This document shows, piece after piece, positions 18,861 through 27,160 of a stretch of DNA of 27,985 nt; the stretch's first letter is position 1, and every line of letters starts with the position of its first letter. This DNA comes from CAZGVV01 sp964529155 (GTDB lineage Bacteria; Pseudomonadota; Alphaproteobacteria; Rickettsiales; SXRF01). The stretch covers positions 1 to 27,985 of the forward strand of contig CAZGVV010000024.1 of assembly GCA_964529155.1 (NCBI GenBank). Reading direction: 5' to 3'. The notes beneath the pieces were generated by a model. The model searched no databases. It was not told where the DNA came from and was given only the letters and a program-made list of their open reading frames with translations. The position numbers were made by a program, and so were the translations under genes.

Positions 18861-19781
18861 ATGAACGCCGTCTCCATTCGCGATCTTCGCAAAACGTATA
18901 TAGATCGTAAAAAAAATCAGCGCAAAGAAGCTCTTCTGGGTATTAGCCTGGACATCCCCGAAGGTGCGTTTTTCGGGTTGCTGGGGCCGAATGGCGCTGG
19001 GAAATCGACATTGATCAATATCATGGCCGGGTTGGTTAATAAAACCAGCGGCAGCGTGGAAATTTGCGGCTTTGATATTGAACGCAACATGCGCCAGGCC
19101 AGGGGAGCGCTCGGGGTGGTGCCGCAAGAATTGGTGTTGGATACGTTTTTTACCGTGCGCCAGGCGCTGGAAATCCATGCCGGCTATTATGGCGTCCCCA
19201 AAGCCAAACGCCGCACACAGGAGATCCTGGACGCTCTTGGCCTGGCGGATAAGGCCGATGTTAACGCACGGCGTCTTTCTGGCGGGATGCGCCGCCGCTT
19301 GCTCATTGCTAAAGCATTGGTTCATTCCCCACGCGTATTGGTGCTTGATGAACCCACCGCCGGGGTGGATGTGGAGCTGCGCACGCAACTATGGAATTAT
19401 GTCCGGGAATTGAACCGCCAGGGGACCACCGTGCTGCTCACCACGCATTATCTGGAAGAGGCCGAAGAATTGTGCGACACCATCGGCATCATCAACCACG
19501 GCACACTCATTGCCAGTGACCGCAAGGCCAACCTCATGCGCGCCTTTGACAGCAAGCAGCTGATCGTCACCCCGCGCGATCCCATCACCACCATTCCCCC
19601 GACACTGGCCGGGCCGAATGCGACACTCAACAGCGAAGGCCAGCTGGTACTGCAATACAAACCAAGCACCGACCACATCCAAGACCTCCTCCAAACCATC
19701 CAAGACTCCGGCATCCGCCTGCGCGACGTCACCACGGTGCAACCGGATTTAGAGGATGTGTTTAGGAAGCTGGTGGGGTGA
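18861..19781 (+). CDS. ABC-2-type transporter ATP-binding protein, no adjacent permease
   Basis: An ATP-binding subunit of an ABC-2-type exporter, 306 aa, resembling the YadG/CcmA group. Visible motifs are Walker A GPNGAGKST (42-50), the Q-loop at VPQE (87-90), the signature LSGGMRRR (139-146), Walker B VLVLDEP (159-165) and the switch His196 in LTTHYLEEAEE. The C-terminal 80 residues form the extension often seen in multidrug or polysaccharide ABC-2 ATPases. All catalytic residues are intact. The next gene runs in the opposite direction and is not a permease, and none lies upstream, so the membrane partner must be elsewhere. It is G+C rich (40 of 60 bases at 19561-19620), in sharp contrast to the next gene. 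Substrate unknown. Confidence 0.92.
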   Translation: MNAVSIRDLRKTYIDRKKNQRKEALLGISLDIPEGAFFGLLGPNGAGKSTLINIMAGLVNKTSGSVEICGFDIERNMRQARGALGVVPQELVLDTFFTVRQALEIHAGYYGVPKAKRRTQEILDALGLADKADVNARRLSGGMRRRLLIAKALVHSPRVLVLDEPTAGVDVELRTQLWNYVRELNRQGTTVLLTTHYLEEAEELCDTIGIINHGTLIASDRKANLMRAFDSKQLIVTPRDPITTIPPTLAGPNATLNSEGQLVLQYKPSTDHIQDLLQTIQDSGIRLRDVTTVQPDLEDVFRKLVG

Positions 19782-19798
19782 GGGTATGTTATAAACCC

Positions 19799-20671
19799 TT
19801 AGTTGTGCCTTCCTGCAATTTCAGGTGCTTTTTGTAATGTATTAATGTCTACACCGGAAGTCGGATTTTTTGAGGCAATGACTTCATCCATCCAATCCGC
19901 AATATCATAATTTTTATTTTCGCGTACGGTCCCTTTTGGTTTAATCGAGCCTAGCTTATCCATTTGTTCAGGTGCAATTATTATTGCATTGCTCTTAGCT
20001 AAAATAGTTATTTTTTTTCTCCATGCTCTCATAGCATCCGGGTCACCAAGAGTAGCTAGTGTTTGTTTAGAAAAAGGGCGAAAGATTTCTACTGGAACTG
20101 GTTGTTGTTGGTTTAATTTTTCATATGCTGGATCTTTTTTAGCATAATACGCTCTTTCTTTTTCAAGAGCTTTTATAGTTTCTCGTCTTTCTTCAGGGGT
20201 TTGGTTGTGATGATTTTTATCTTCTGTGGCTGGCACAGAACCACCGAACAAACTACTGCGCACGGAATTAATACCAAATTTAACCGTCCCAATAACCTCT
20301 TCAACACGCCGCACGGCTTCATCTTTATTCGAAGGTGTGTTCTGCCCGTATTGAATAAGACAAACCATATCCTGAAGGGCTGGATCTTTCTTTAAATCAT
20401 TTTCGAACAGGTCTACATCACTGTCTTTTAACCTTGCAAGATTATCAAAATGAACAGAGCTATGTTTTTTCATAAATTCAGTAATTTTTTCAGGTATATA
20501 AGCAATTGCCAGCTGATCTTCGATTTCATGATGGCGGAGGTGATCATATTGGACAATACCAGCTGCCATCACTGAGCCCGCTGCTGCAGCTCCAACAAGC
20601 CGCAAAAGCCCACGTCTGTGTATTTCAACTTCTGATCCCTCACGGTTTTCAGGTGATTTTGATTTGCTCAT
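19799..20671 (-). CDS. A+T-rich orphan protein with Tat-like signal
   Basis: Function not recognised. The 290-aa product starts with a basic region and a twin-arginine-like signal, EIHRRGLLRLVG (Arg19-Arg20), followed by a Gly/Ala hydrophobic core ending near residue 40, so export by Tat or anchoring in the inner membrane is likely. The rest is hydrophilic, helical and charged (FENDLKKDPALQDMVCLIQYGQ, RRETIKALEKERAYYAKKDP) with no enzyme motif I can identify. AGAGGA lies about seven bases before the ATG. Its base composition (22 of 60 G+C at 19981-20040) is much lower than in the flanking ABC gene, which suggests recent acquisition or relaxed selection. It converges on the ABC gene with a 17-bp gap, and 179 bp separate it from the pseudopilin gene upstream of it on the same strand. 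Confidence 0.8.
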   Translation of the reverse strand: MSKSKSPENREGSEVEIHRRGLLRLVGAAAAGSVMAAGIVQYDHLRHHEIEDQLAIAYIPEKITEFMKKHSSVHFDNLARLKDSDVDLFENDLKKDPALQDMVCLIQYGQNTPSNKDEAVRRVEEVIGTVKFGINSVRSSLFGGSVPATEDKNHHNQTPEERRETIKALEKERAYYAKKDPAYEKLNQQQPVPVEIFRPFSKQTLATLGDPDAMRAWRKKITILAKSNAIIIAPEQMDKLGSIKPKGTVRENKNYDIADWMDEVIASKNPTSGVDINTLQKAPEIAGRHN

Positions 20672-20850
20672 CGTGTCATCCTCTTCTTAAGGCAAGGAGT
20701 TGATATTAAGCTCTATATTTTTTTGTTAATAAAAAATTAACTAGTAATTAAAATAGAGTAACTTTTACAGTTTTGCAATAGCAAATTGCATTACCACCCT
20801 TAAAACTCATAACCGACTGAATATAGGCATTATAATCCTTATTTTGCAAA

Positions 20851-22128
20851 CTATATACACGGAGCATGCGGCAAGCAGTGATGTACGTATGATCCATCAG
20901 CCCGCTTAGGAAGCACATCCAAATCAGGAACACAGGTAAGTGCATTTCCATCAGGCCCTGTTCCAGCAAGTGTGCATCCAAAAGCCGATTTATCACAGCA
21001 AGCAAATCCTAAGCAGTCAGGCGCCATTGTGCGCCGACCATCACAATAATTGTAGGTATTTCCATTAAAGGTAACAATACAGGGATTAGGACAGACGCTG
21101 GTGGTGCCACCTCCCGAGGATGAACTGGCACCAGAAGAGCTTGACGATGAACTGCTGGAAGCACTGGAACTACTACTCCCCGAACTACTGGTCGTGCTGC
21201 CGCCAGAAGAACTGCTTGAGCTGGCTGAGCTGCTTGAGCTGCCTGAGCTGCCTGAACTGCTTGAACTGCTTGAACTGCTTGAACTGCTTGAGCCAGTCGA
21301 ACTTATAGACTCCGCAGCGGCAGGGGGGAAATCACTGCGTCGCGCAAAGCGTAGAATATCATCAAATCCGGAATTCGCCGTTCCCGCACTGGCATTCGTC
21401 GCCCATTTTTGTACGAATTTGTTATAGCTGGAATCGCCATTAGGTTTAGGAAGAAAATTTAGATCGCAATGGCAATTGTCCAACGTATTGGGATCCGTTG
21501 CGCCGCTGTTATGGCGCGCACCACTTACGGCACCATAGCCCCCATGCATATCAGCACCTGGACTTAGCAATACATATACAGCAGGTGGCAAATTATCGCC
21601 TGGAGTCGTGCTGGTGCGTTTACCGCCGCTATCATCCAATACGTTGATAGAACCAATGGTTGTATCTGTCTGGGCATAAGTATTTAACGCATTCGCCACG
21701 GTCATTCTTCTATCCACCGCATAGACAATGCGCGAACCGAATCCATCAATACCGGCATTATCAGGCAGCCCCAATGTCTTGACTGGCACCATGCCCACGC
21801 GCGTATCGCCACCATCGTTGAACGCAACGGCACAATCCGCTTTGCCATAATTAGGATCACTCTGATTTACCGGAAGCCCTGCTATCGTAAGCCCTGCTGG
21901 ACACGGTAAATTGCCAAATGCGGTGCTGTACGCCAGGAGCGCTTGCTGCAAACGGTCTAAACGGGCTTCCGTATCCGTAACCCTGCCGCGTTCCATCATG
22001 CCGCCGAGAGTAGCAACGGTTCCACCAGCCATTAATGCAATGATAGAGAGTACAATGGCAATTTCCAACAATGTGAATCCATGCTCACGAACGCGCTGGA
22101 TCACACGAAATGTGGAATGTTTTGCCAT
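20851..22128 (-). CDS. Large pseudopilin with poly-serine linker and Cys-rich tail
   Basis: A type IV pilin/type II secretion-like prepilin of 425 aa. The basic leader MAKHSTFRVIQRVREHG is followed by the prepilin peptidase site G17/F18 and the hydrophobic helix FTLLEIAIVLSIIALMAGG, with Glu at mature position 5. The globular part (about 45-270) includes LPCPAG, GDTRVGMVPVKTLGLP and GIDGFGSRIVYAVDRRMT, resembling the long pseudopilins I recall from other alphaproteobacteria. Residues 276-339 are almost pure Ser with a few Gly/Ala/Thr. The last 80 residues hold ten cysteines (346, 350, 362, 372, 377, 378, 385, 399, 418, 424). It probably displays a disulfide-rich tip domain outside the inner membrane. 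The C-terminus may be frameshifted: a frame at 20748-20873 continues in protein-like fashion. Other pilus genes are absent nearby. Confidence 0.85.
   Translation of the reverse strand: MAKHSTFRVIQRVREHGFTLLEIAIVLSIIALMAGGTVATLGGMMERGRVTDTEARLDRLQQALLAYSTAFGNLPCPAGLTIAGLPVNQSDPNYGKADCAVAFNDGGDTRVGMVPVKTLGLPDNAGIDGFGSRIVYAVDRRMTVANALNTYAQTDTTIGSINVLDDSGGKRTSTTPGDNLPPAVYVLLSPGADMHGGYGAVSGARHNSGATDPNTLDNCHCDLNFLPKPNGDSSYNKFVQKWATNASAGTANSGFDDILRFARRSDFPPAAAESISSTGSSSSSSSSSSSSSGSSGSSSSSASSSSSSGGSTTSSSGSSSSSASSSSSSSSSGASSSSGGGTTSVCPNPCIVTFNGNTYNYCDGRRTMAPDCLGFACCDKSAFGCTLAGTGPDGNALTCVPDLDVLPKRADGSYVHHCLPHAPCI
21112..21303 (-). repeat. Serine-codon tandem repeat encoding the poly-Ser linker
   Basis: This stretch encodes residues 276-339 of the pseudopilin. 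From about 21241 to 21291 the plus strand reads as a period-9 repeat of CTTGAACTG/CCTGAGCTG type, with less regular copies to the left. Because the period is a multiple of three, unit gain or loss would change linker length without breaking the frame. Confidence 0.75.
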
Positions 22129-22139
22129 ATGCTCTATCT

Positions 22140-22168
22140 ATATTATGCCTGCACTGCAGATAAGTCAA
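22140..22168 (-). promoter_or_regulatory. Candidate promoter for the pseudopilin gene
   Basis: On the minus strand, TTGACT (plus 22163-22168), a 17-bp spacer and TAATAT (plus 22140-22145). The spacer contains a near-palindrome CTGCAGTGCAG (22149-22159). The predicted start lies only about five bases before the ATG at 22128, and no good Shine-Dalgarno is present, so a nearly leaderless message is possible. Confidence 0.45.
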
Positions 22169-22170
22169 TT

Positions 22171-23433
22171 TTAATCAACTGGTTGGCCAAGCACATGCCT
22201 GGCCTGAGCCATATCCACCGCCCCTTCCCACCGCGCCACCACCACGGTGGCCACGGCATTTCCGATGAAATTGGTTAGTGCGCGTGCCTCAGACATAAAC
22301 CGGTCTACCCCTAAAATCAGCGCCACGCCCGCTACCGGAATATGGCCCACCGCCGATAAGGTAGCAGCCAGCACCACAAACCCACTTCCGGTCACTCCGG
22401 CCGCACCTTTGGAGGTAAGCAGCAAAACCGCCAGCAACAGCAACTGGTCGCCAAGGCTCAGTGGAATACCCAATGCCTGCGCAATAAAAAGCGCCGCCAA
22501 TGTCAGGTAAATAGCCGTACCATCCAAATTAAACGAATAGCCCGTTGGCACCACCATGCCCACCACCGCCCGGGAACAACCCAGCGCCGTCATTTTTTCC
22601 ATTAGCCGGGGTAACGCTGCTTCTGATGAGGACGTGCCAAGCACAATGAGCAATTCCTCGCGGATATAACGCAATAATAGCCAGAGGCGCAGCCCACATA
22701 GACGCATCACCCCACCAAGTGCAATAAAGATGAATAATAAGCATGTTGCATAAAATCCAAGCATCAGATGCAACATGGGCGTTAGCGTGCCAATGCCATA
22801 TGTCCCCACCGTAAACGCCATAGCGCCGAACGCACCGATTGGCGAGGCTTTCACGACAATACCAATAATTTTGAATAAAATATCTGAAAGCTGCTGTACC
22901 AGTTGTGTCACCTGGTATCCGCGGTTACCGAGCGACAACAAACCCACTGCGAATAATGCCGACACCAGCAACAATTGCAGCATATTGCCGCTTACAAAGG
23001 GATCCGCGAAAGTGCTGGGAATCAGCTGCAACAAGAACTGCCCGGGTGACGTCGGCACTTCTGCTCTGTGCGTATAGGCCGACACGGAATCAACATCCAG
23101 CGTTACCGGATCAATATGCATTTGTGCACCAGGTTGCATAACATTTGCCACCACCAATCCAATCAGCAGCGCAACCGTGCTTAATACTTCGAAATAAAGC
23201 AGCGCTTTAAACCCTACACGCCCGGCATTTTTTAATGAGCGCATCCCCGCAATGCCGGTAGTGATGGTGCAGAAAATCACCGGCGCAATCAGCATTTTAA
23301 TCAATTTAATGAATGCATCCCCTAACGGGCGCATGGCTTGACCATACTCCGGCGCCACATGCCCAAGCGTCACGCCCGCGACAATCCCGACAATAACCCA
23401 AAAATAAAGCGACTTTAGCAACTGCTTAGACAT
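22171..23433 (-). CDS. dctA: Dicarboxylate/amino acid:cation symporter (DctA-like)
   Basis: A DAACS-family secondary transporter of the inner membrane, probably taking up C4-dicarboxylates (or glutamate/aspartate) with protons or sodium. The 420-aa product has the family length and eight hydrophobic segments plus two re-entrant hairpins. Diagnostic motifs are LIKMLIAPVIFCTI near the N-terminus, the serine-rich hairpin TSSSEAALPRL, PTGYSFNLDGTAIYLT, and DRFMSEARALTNFIGNAVATVVVA near the end. The Arg in SEARALTN fits DctA better than a neutral amino acid carrier. It follows glpX on the same strand, separated by a 143-bp repeat region, so it may or may not be in the same transcript. Confidence 0.9.
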   Translation of the reverse strand: MSKQLLKSLYFWVIVGIVAGVTLGHVAPEYGQAMRPLGDAFIKLIKMLIAPVIFCTITTGIAGMRSLKNAGRVGFKALLYFEVLSTVALLIGLVVANVMQPGAQMHIDPVTLDVDSVSAYTHRAEVPTSPGQFLLQLIPSTFADPFVSGNMLQLLLVSALFAVGLLSLGNRGYQVTQLVQQLSDILFKIIGIVVKASPIGAFGAMAFTVGTYGIGTLTPMLHLMLGFYATCLLFIFIALGGVMRLCGLRLWLLLRYIREELLIVLGTSSSEAALPRLMEKMTALGCSRAVVGMVVPTGYSFNLDGTAIYLTLAALFIAQALGIPLSLGDQLLLLAVLLLTSKGAAGVTGSGFVVLAATLSAVGHIPVAGVALILGVDRFMSEARALTNFIGNAVATVVVARWEGAVDMAQARHVLGQPVD

Positions 23434-23493
23434 GAACGTTGCTTAGCAGGATGCGGGGGGATTAGGAAATGAAAAGTAAGAGCTGGGGGGGTT

Positions 23494-23575
23494 GAGGTTA
23501 CAGGTTTGAGGTTTCAGCAAGCAAAGCCTCTATTAACCTGAACCCTGAACCCTGAACCCTGAACCCTGAAACCTC
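23494..23575. repeat. 7-bp tandem array inside an interleaved inverted repeat
   Basis: Five units of CCTGAAC (23537-23571; the last reads CCTGAAA) form the right side. The left side carries CAGGTT (23501-23506) and GAGGTTTCAG (23508-23517), which pair with AACCTG (23535-23540) and CTGAAACCTC (23566-23575). The order is again A-B-A'-B', as in the element at 3430-3532. It lies between glpX and dctA. Confidence 0.8.
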
Positions 23576-23576
23576 C

Positions 23577-24599
23577 CTACTTATCCCCCCACGTCTTGCG
23601 ATCAAAATTGTGCTCGGCTTCTACTACGCGGACGGTTCCGGTTTTGGCGCGCATAATGATAGAATGGGTGGTCGCGCCGCCAGGGAAACGGCGCACGCCC
23701 TTAAGCATGGAGCCATCCGTTACACCGGTAGCAGCAAACATCACATCACCATGCGCAAGTTCGTCCATGGTATAAATGTGATTGAAGTCGGTAATCCCCA
23801 TACGCATGGCGCGCTCACGCTCCGCTTCTTCATGGAAAATAAGACGGCTTTGCATCTGGCCGCCGATGCATTGCAGCGCAGCCGCCGCAAGCACGCCTTC
23901 CGGCGCGCCGCCAATACCCATGTACAGATCAACTCCGGTATCCGGGCGTGCCGTGGCGATAACCCCGGCAACATCCCCGTCGCGGATCAACTGAATGCGC
24001 GCACCCGCGGCCCGCACCTGGGCAATTTGTTCCTGGTGACGGTCACGGTCTAGGATGCACACCACCAGATCCGATACTTCGCAGCCTTTGGCACGTGCCA
24101 GATTATGCAAATTTTCTTTTGGTGATGCGTCCAGCTGCACCACGCCTTCGGGCAAACCGCCGCCTACTGCGATTTTTTGCATATATACGTCCGGAGCATG
24201 CAAAAACCCGCCCGCCTCTGCCATCGCAATCACCGCCATCGCATTGGCTGCGCCATGTGCGCATATGGTAGTTCCTTCCAGCGGGTCCAGCGCAATGTCT
24301 ATTTTTGCGCCTTTTCCCGGCGCGCAACCGACTTTTTCACCAATATATAACATCGGCGCTTTGTCGCGCTCGCCTTCACCGATCACCACCGTGCCGTCAA
24401 TGGTCAAGCCGTTTAACGCTTCACGCATGGCATTTACTGCCGCCTGATCCGCGGCTTTCTCATCGCCACGCCCCATCCAGCGTGATGCCGCCAATGCCGC
24501 GGCTTCTGTCACCCGCACCGCTTCCAGCGCAAAATTACGGTCCATAGTAAAGCATTCGCGCTCGCTGGTAACAGGGGTAAGTTTTTTCATTGTGTCCAT
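23577..24599 (-). CDS. glpX: Class II fructose-1,6-bisphosphatase GlpX
   Basis: GlpX hydrolyses fructose 1,6-bisphosphate to fructose 6-phosphate in gluconeogenesis. The 340-aa product has the lithium-sensitive phosphatase-fold motifs: RWMGRGDEKAAD (40-51), the metal-binding GEGERDKAPM (74-83) and DPLEGTT (105-111), later GIGGAPEGVLAAAAL and the FAATGVTDGSML segment. The ATG at 24599 is preferred because AGCAGGAATT precedes it at good distance; in-frame ATGs at residues 4 and 19 are possible, the latter matching the usual family N-terminus (MDRNFALEAVRVTEAAA). It follows hom by 91 bp in the same direction; hom-glpX adjacency is, from memory, common in Alphaproteobacteria. It ends in TAA just before the 23494-23575 repeat, which may serve as its terminator. 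Confidence 0.96.
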   Translation of the reverse strand: MDTMKKLTPVTSERECFTMDRNFALEAVRVTEAAALAASRWMGRGDEKAADQAAVNAMREALNGLTIDGTVVIGEGERDKAPMLYIGEKVGCAPGKGAKIDIALDPLEGTTICAHGAANAMAVIAMAEAGGFLHAPDVYMQKIAVGGGLPEGVVQLDASPKENLHNLARAKGCEVSDLVVCILDRDRHQEQIAQVRAAGARIQLIRDGDVAGVIATARPDTGVDLYMGIGGAPEGVLAAAALQCIGGQMQSRLIFHEEAERERAMRMGITDFNHIYTMDELAHGDVMFAATGVTDGSMLKGVRRFPGGATTHSIIMRAKTGTVRVVEAEHNFDRKTWGDK

Positions 24600-24690
24600 A
24601 ATTCCTGCTTTTAGAAATGAAGCACGGAATGTACTGCATTCTTTGCGTAAATTAAAGGATTATCGTCCGCTTAACGCGCAACCTCGGAAT

Positions 24691-25959
24691 CTACAGGCTT
24701 TCAATCCGTATACGATATGGCGTCTCATGCATGCTGGGAAGCAATGCCACGCGCGCCAATGCCTGCACCATAGCAGCCTCCGTAGTTTCATGGGTCGTAA
24801 GCACCACGTCTACCGGCTCACCGGGCGCGTGGGAGTGCTGCATTACCGCGCGCACCGAAATACCGGAATCCCGGAAGAGGCCAGTAATGTCGGCCAGCAC
24901 ACCCGGCTTGTCCAACACGTTAAGACGCACATAATGCGCGGATTTTTGCTGGTCAGCTGGCACATTCGGCAAATTTGCAAGCTTGGCTACCGGCAAGGTG
25001 AAAGGCTTATACGCAGTACCACGCGCAATATCCATGAGATCCGCGACGATGGAAGAGGCTGTCGGTCCTGCTCCTGCGCCACGCCCTTCAAAAAATACAT
25101 GCCCCACAGCATGGCCTTCCACAGCCACGGCATTAAATACATCATGCACATTGGCAAGCGGTGAACCAGTTGGCACCATGCAGGGGCTTACGCGCTGCAT
25201 TAATCCATGTGCACCCAGCTCCGCGATACCCAGCAATTTAATCCGGTAACCCAACTCCGCCGCAAACTCCAAATCTCGCAGGGATACCCGGCGGATACCC
25301 TCTATTTCAACCTGCTGAATCGCGGGCGCACACCCAAAAGCAAGACTCGCCAGCAACGTGATTTTATGGGCGGTATCAATACCATCAATATCAAAGCTCG
25401 GCTCCGCCTCAGCATAACCCAGCGCCTGGGCTTCCGCCAGAATATCCCCAAAATCCGCGCGGCGATTCCACAGGATGTAATTACATGTGCCGTTTAAAAT
25501 ACCGACGATACGGCGGAAACGATTAGCGGCCAGCCCGTCACGCATACTTTTAATAATAGGAATGCCACCAGCCACTGCAGCTTCAAATGCCAATGTTGCG
25601 TGATTTTTTTCCGCTAACTGGGCTAATAATAACCCATGGTGGGCAATCAGGGCCTTATTCGCCGTTACCACCGACTTTCCCTTGGATAGCGCGCGCTCCA
25701 CCAATTGCCGCGCCACATTTTCGGAACCACCGATGACTTCTACCACCACGTCCACTTCCGGATCAGCAGCTAATTCAGCCGCATCGGCAACGAAACGATA
25801 CCCCCGGGCTTTGGAAGCGGTACGCGCCGAAACCGCGGTCACGCGTAATTCACGTCCGCAGCGCTCAGCGATCTGGGCTGCATTTTCCTCCAGCAACGCC
25901 AGCGTCCCGCCACCTACAGTTCCAAGGCCTGCAAGGCCGATACGCAAGGGCGAGTTCAT
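24691..25959 (-). CDS. hom: Homoserine dehydrogenase
   Basis: Hom reduces aspartate semialdehyde to homoserine, the branch to threonine and methionine. The 422-aa product has the nucleotide-binding GLAGLGTVGGG (8-18), VTANKALIAHHG with the conserved Lys near 102, NGTCNYIL (156-163), PSFDIDGIDTAHK with the catalytic region ending at Lys199, and a C-terminal ACT domain (YVRLNVLDKPGVLADITGLF, from about 343) for allosteric control. The loop after NGTCNYIL (WNRRADF) is about three residues shorter than in typical relatives, but the flanks are intact. Its ATG overlaps the aminotransferase stop by four bases (ATGA), so translation is probably coupled. Confidence 0.95.
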   Translation of the reverse strand: MNSPLRIGLAGLGTVGGGTLALLEENAAQIAERCGRELRVTAVSARTASKARGYRFVADAAELAADPEVDVVVEVIGGSENVARQLVERALSKGKSVVTANKALIAHHGLLLAQLAEKNHATLAFEAAVAGGIPIIKSMRDGLAANRFRRIVGILNGTCNYILWNRRADFGDILAEAQALGYAEAEPSFDIDGIDTAHKITLLASLAFGCAPAIQQVEIEGIRRVSLRDLEFAAELGYRIKLLGIAELGAHGLMQRVSPCMVPTGSPLANVHDVFNAVAVEGHAVGHVFFEGRGAGAGPTASSIVADLMDIARGTAYKPFTLPVAKLANLPNVPADQQKSAHYVRLNVLDKPGVLADITGLFRDSGISVRAVMQHSHAPGEPVDVVLTTHETTEAAMVQALARVALLPSMHETPYRIRIESL

Positions 25960-27149
25960 GCGCTTTTCTCCATTACCTGACCGGCTAAAAACCCTTTGAT
26001 ATTGCGCACTGCCTGACGGATACGCTCTTTATTTTCCACCAAGGCAATCCGCACATACCCTTCTCCACCCGCACCGAATCCAACACCTGGTGCTACCGCC
26101 ACATCGGCATGGGCGAGTAATTGCTTAGAAAACTCCAGCGATCCCATATGCGCGAATGCCGGCGGAATTTTAGCCCACAGAAACATCGACGCGCTGGGCG
26201 CTTCCACGGGCCAACCCGCCTTATTCAAGCCAGATACCATCAAATCACGGCGCTCTTTATAAAGCATTCGCATTTTCTCCACATAATCCTGTGGCCCAGT
26301 AAGCGCGGTAGCAGCTGCCACTTGCACCGGCAGAAACGTGCCATAATCTAAATAGGATTTAAGCTTGGTCAACGCGCCAATAAGCGCAGGACTGCCGCAG
26401 GCAAAACCAATGCGCCATCCAGCCATGGAATAGGACTTACTCACCGTGGTAAACTCCACCGCAATATCGCGCGCGCCAGGCACTTGCAATACGGAGGGCG
26501 GCGGATTGCCATCAAAATAAATTTCACACTAGGCTAAATCGGACATCAGATACACGCCGTAATGCTTGCAAATCCGCACCGCTTCTTCATAAAAAGCCAA
26601 ATCCGCCACCGCAGCGGTCGGATTGCACGGGTAATTTACCACCACTGCCACCGGCTTTTTAGGTGCAGACTCAATAGCACGCGGAAGCGCCGCAAGCAAC
26701 TCAGCGGGAGTATTGGGAATATGGATTACCTGCGCGCCAGGAATAACAAATCCCCAGGTGTGAATAGGATAACTCGGGTCCGGCACAATGAAGGCATCCC
26801 CTGGCTGAGAAATGGCTTGCGCCAGAGTGGCCAAACCCTCTTTTGAACCCACCGTGACACAAATTTCACGGTCCGGGTCCAGCTTCACCCCAAAGCGGCG
26901 GGCGTAATAAGAAGCTTGTGCTTTTCGCAAGCCAAAAATACCCCGGGAAAGCGAATAACGACTTGCCTTTGGATCAGCAGCGGTTTCTTTTAGCTTCGCG
27001 ATCACATGCGCCGGTGGTTTGGAATCAGGATTTCCCATACCAAAATCGATGATGTCATGACCGGCTGCACGGGCGGCAGCTTTCATTGCCCCTACTTCAG
27101 CAAATACATAAGGCGGTAATAGCCCAATGCGATAAAATGAATCCTTCAC
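25956..27149 (-). pseudogene. alaC: AlaC-type aminotransferase interrupted by one in-frame amber codon
   Basis: A PLP-dependent class I aminotransferase of the AlaC/LL-diaminopimelate aminotransferase group (glutamate-pyruvate transamination, or meso-DAP precursor chemistry). The GTG at 27149, after TAAGGAAT, gives MKDSFYRIGLLPPYVFAEVG, the expected N-terminus, and 398 codons. Codon 207 (plus 26529-26531) is TAG. Flanking sequence is in one frame and family-like: SDLA, the stop, then CEIYFDGNPPPS and TVSKSYSMAGWRIGF with the Schiff-base Lys238. The D204-x-x-stop pattern places TAG exactly at the Tyr that contacts the PLP hydroxyl (Tyr225 in aspartate aminotransferase). A Tyr codon (TAT/TAC) to TAG needs one base change. 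No other damage is visible, so this is a very recent mutation, a sequencing error or a readthrough gene. It precedes hom with a 4-bp overlap. Confidence 0.85.
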
Positions 27150-27160
27150 CGCACTATTCC

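Noticed and set aside
21101..21427. Plus-strand Leu/Glu-rich frame
   Set aside because: It is the complement of the serine-codon repeat of the pseudopilin; the regular LLELLEL pattern is a by-product of the DNA repeat.
23537..23571. CRISPR array
   Set aside because: The 7-bp units are contiguous, with no spacers; no cas genes are present.
26529..26531. Genome-wide TAG reassignment as the explanation of the amber codon
   Set aside because: greA and the 620-aa gene both end in TAG at the expected protein length, so TAG works as a stop here.
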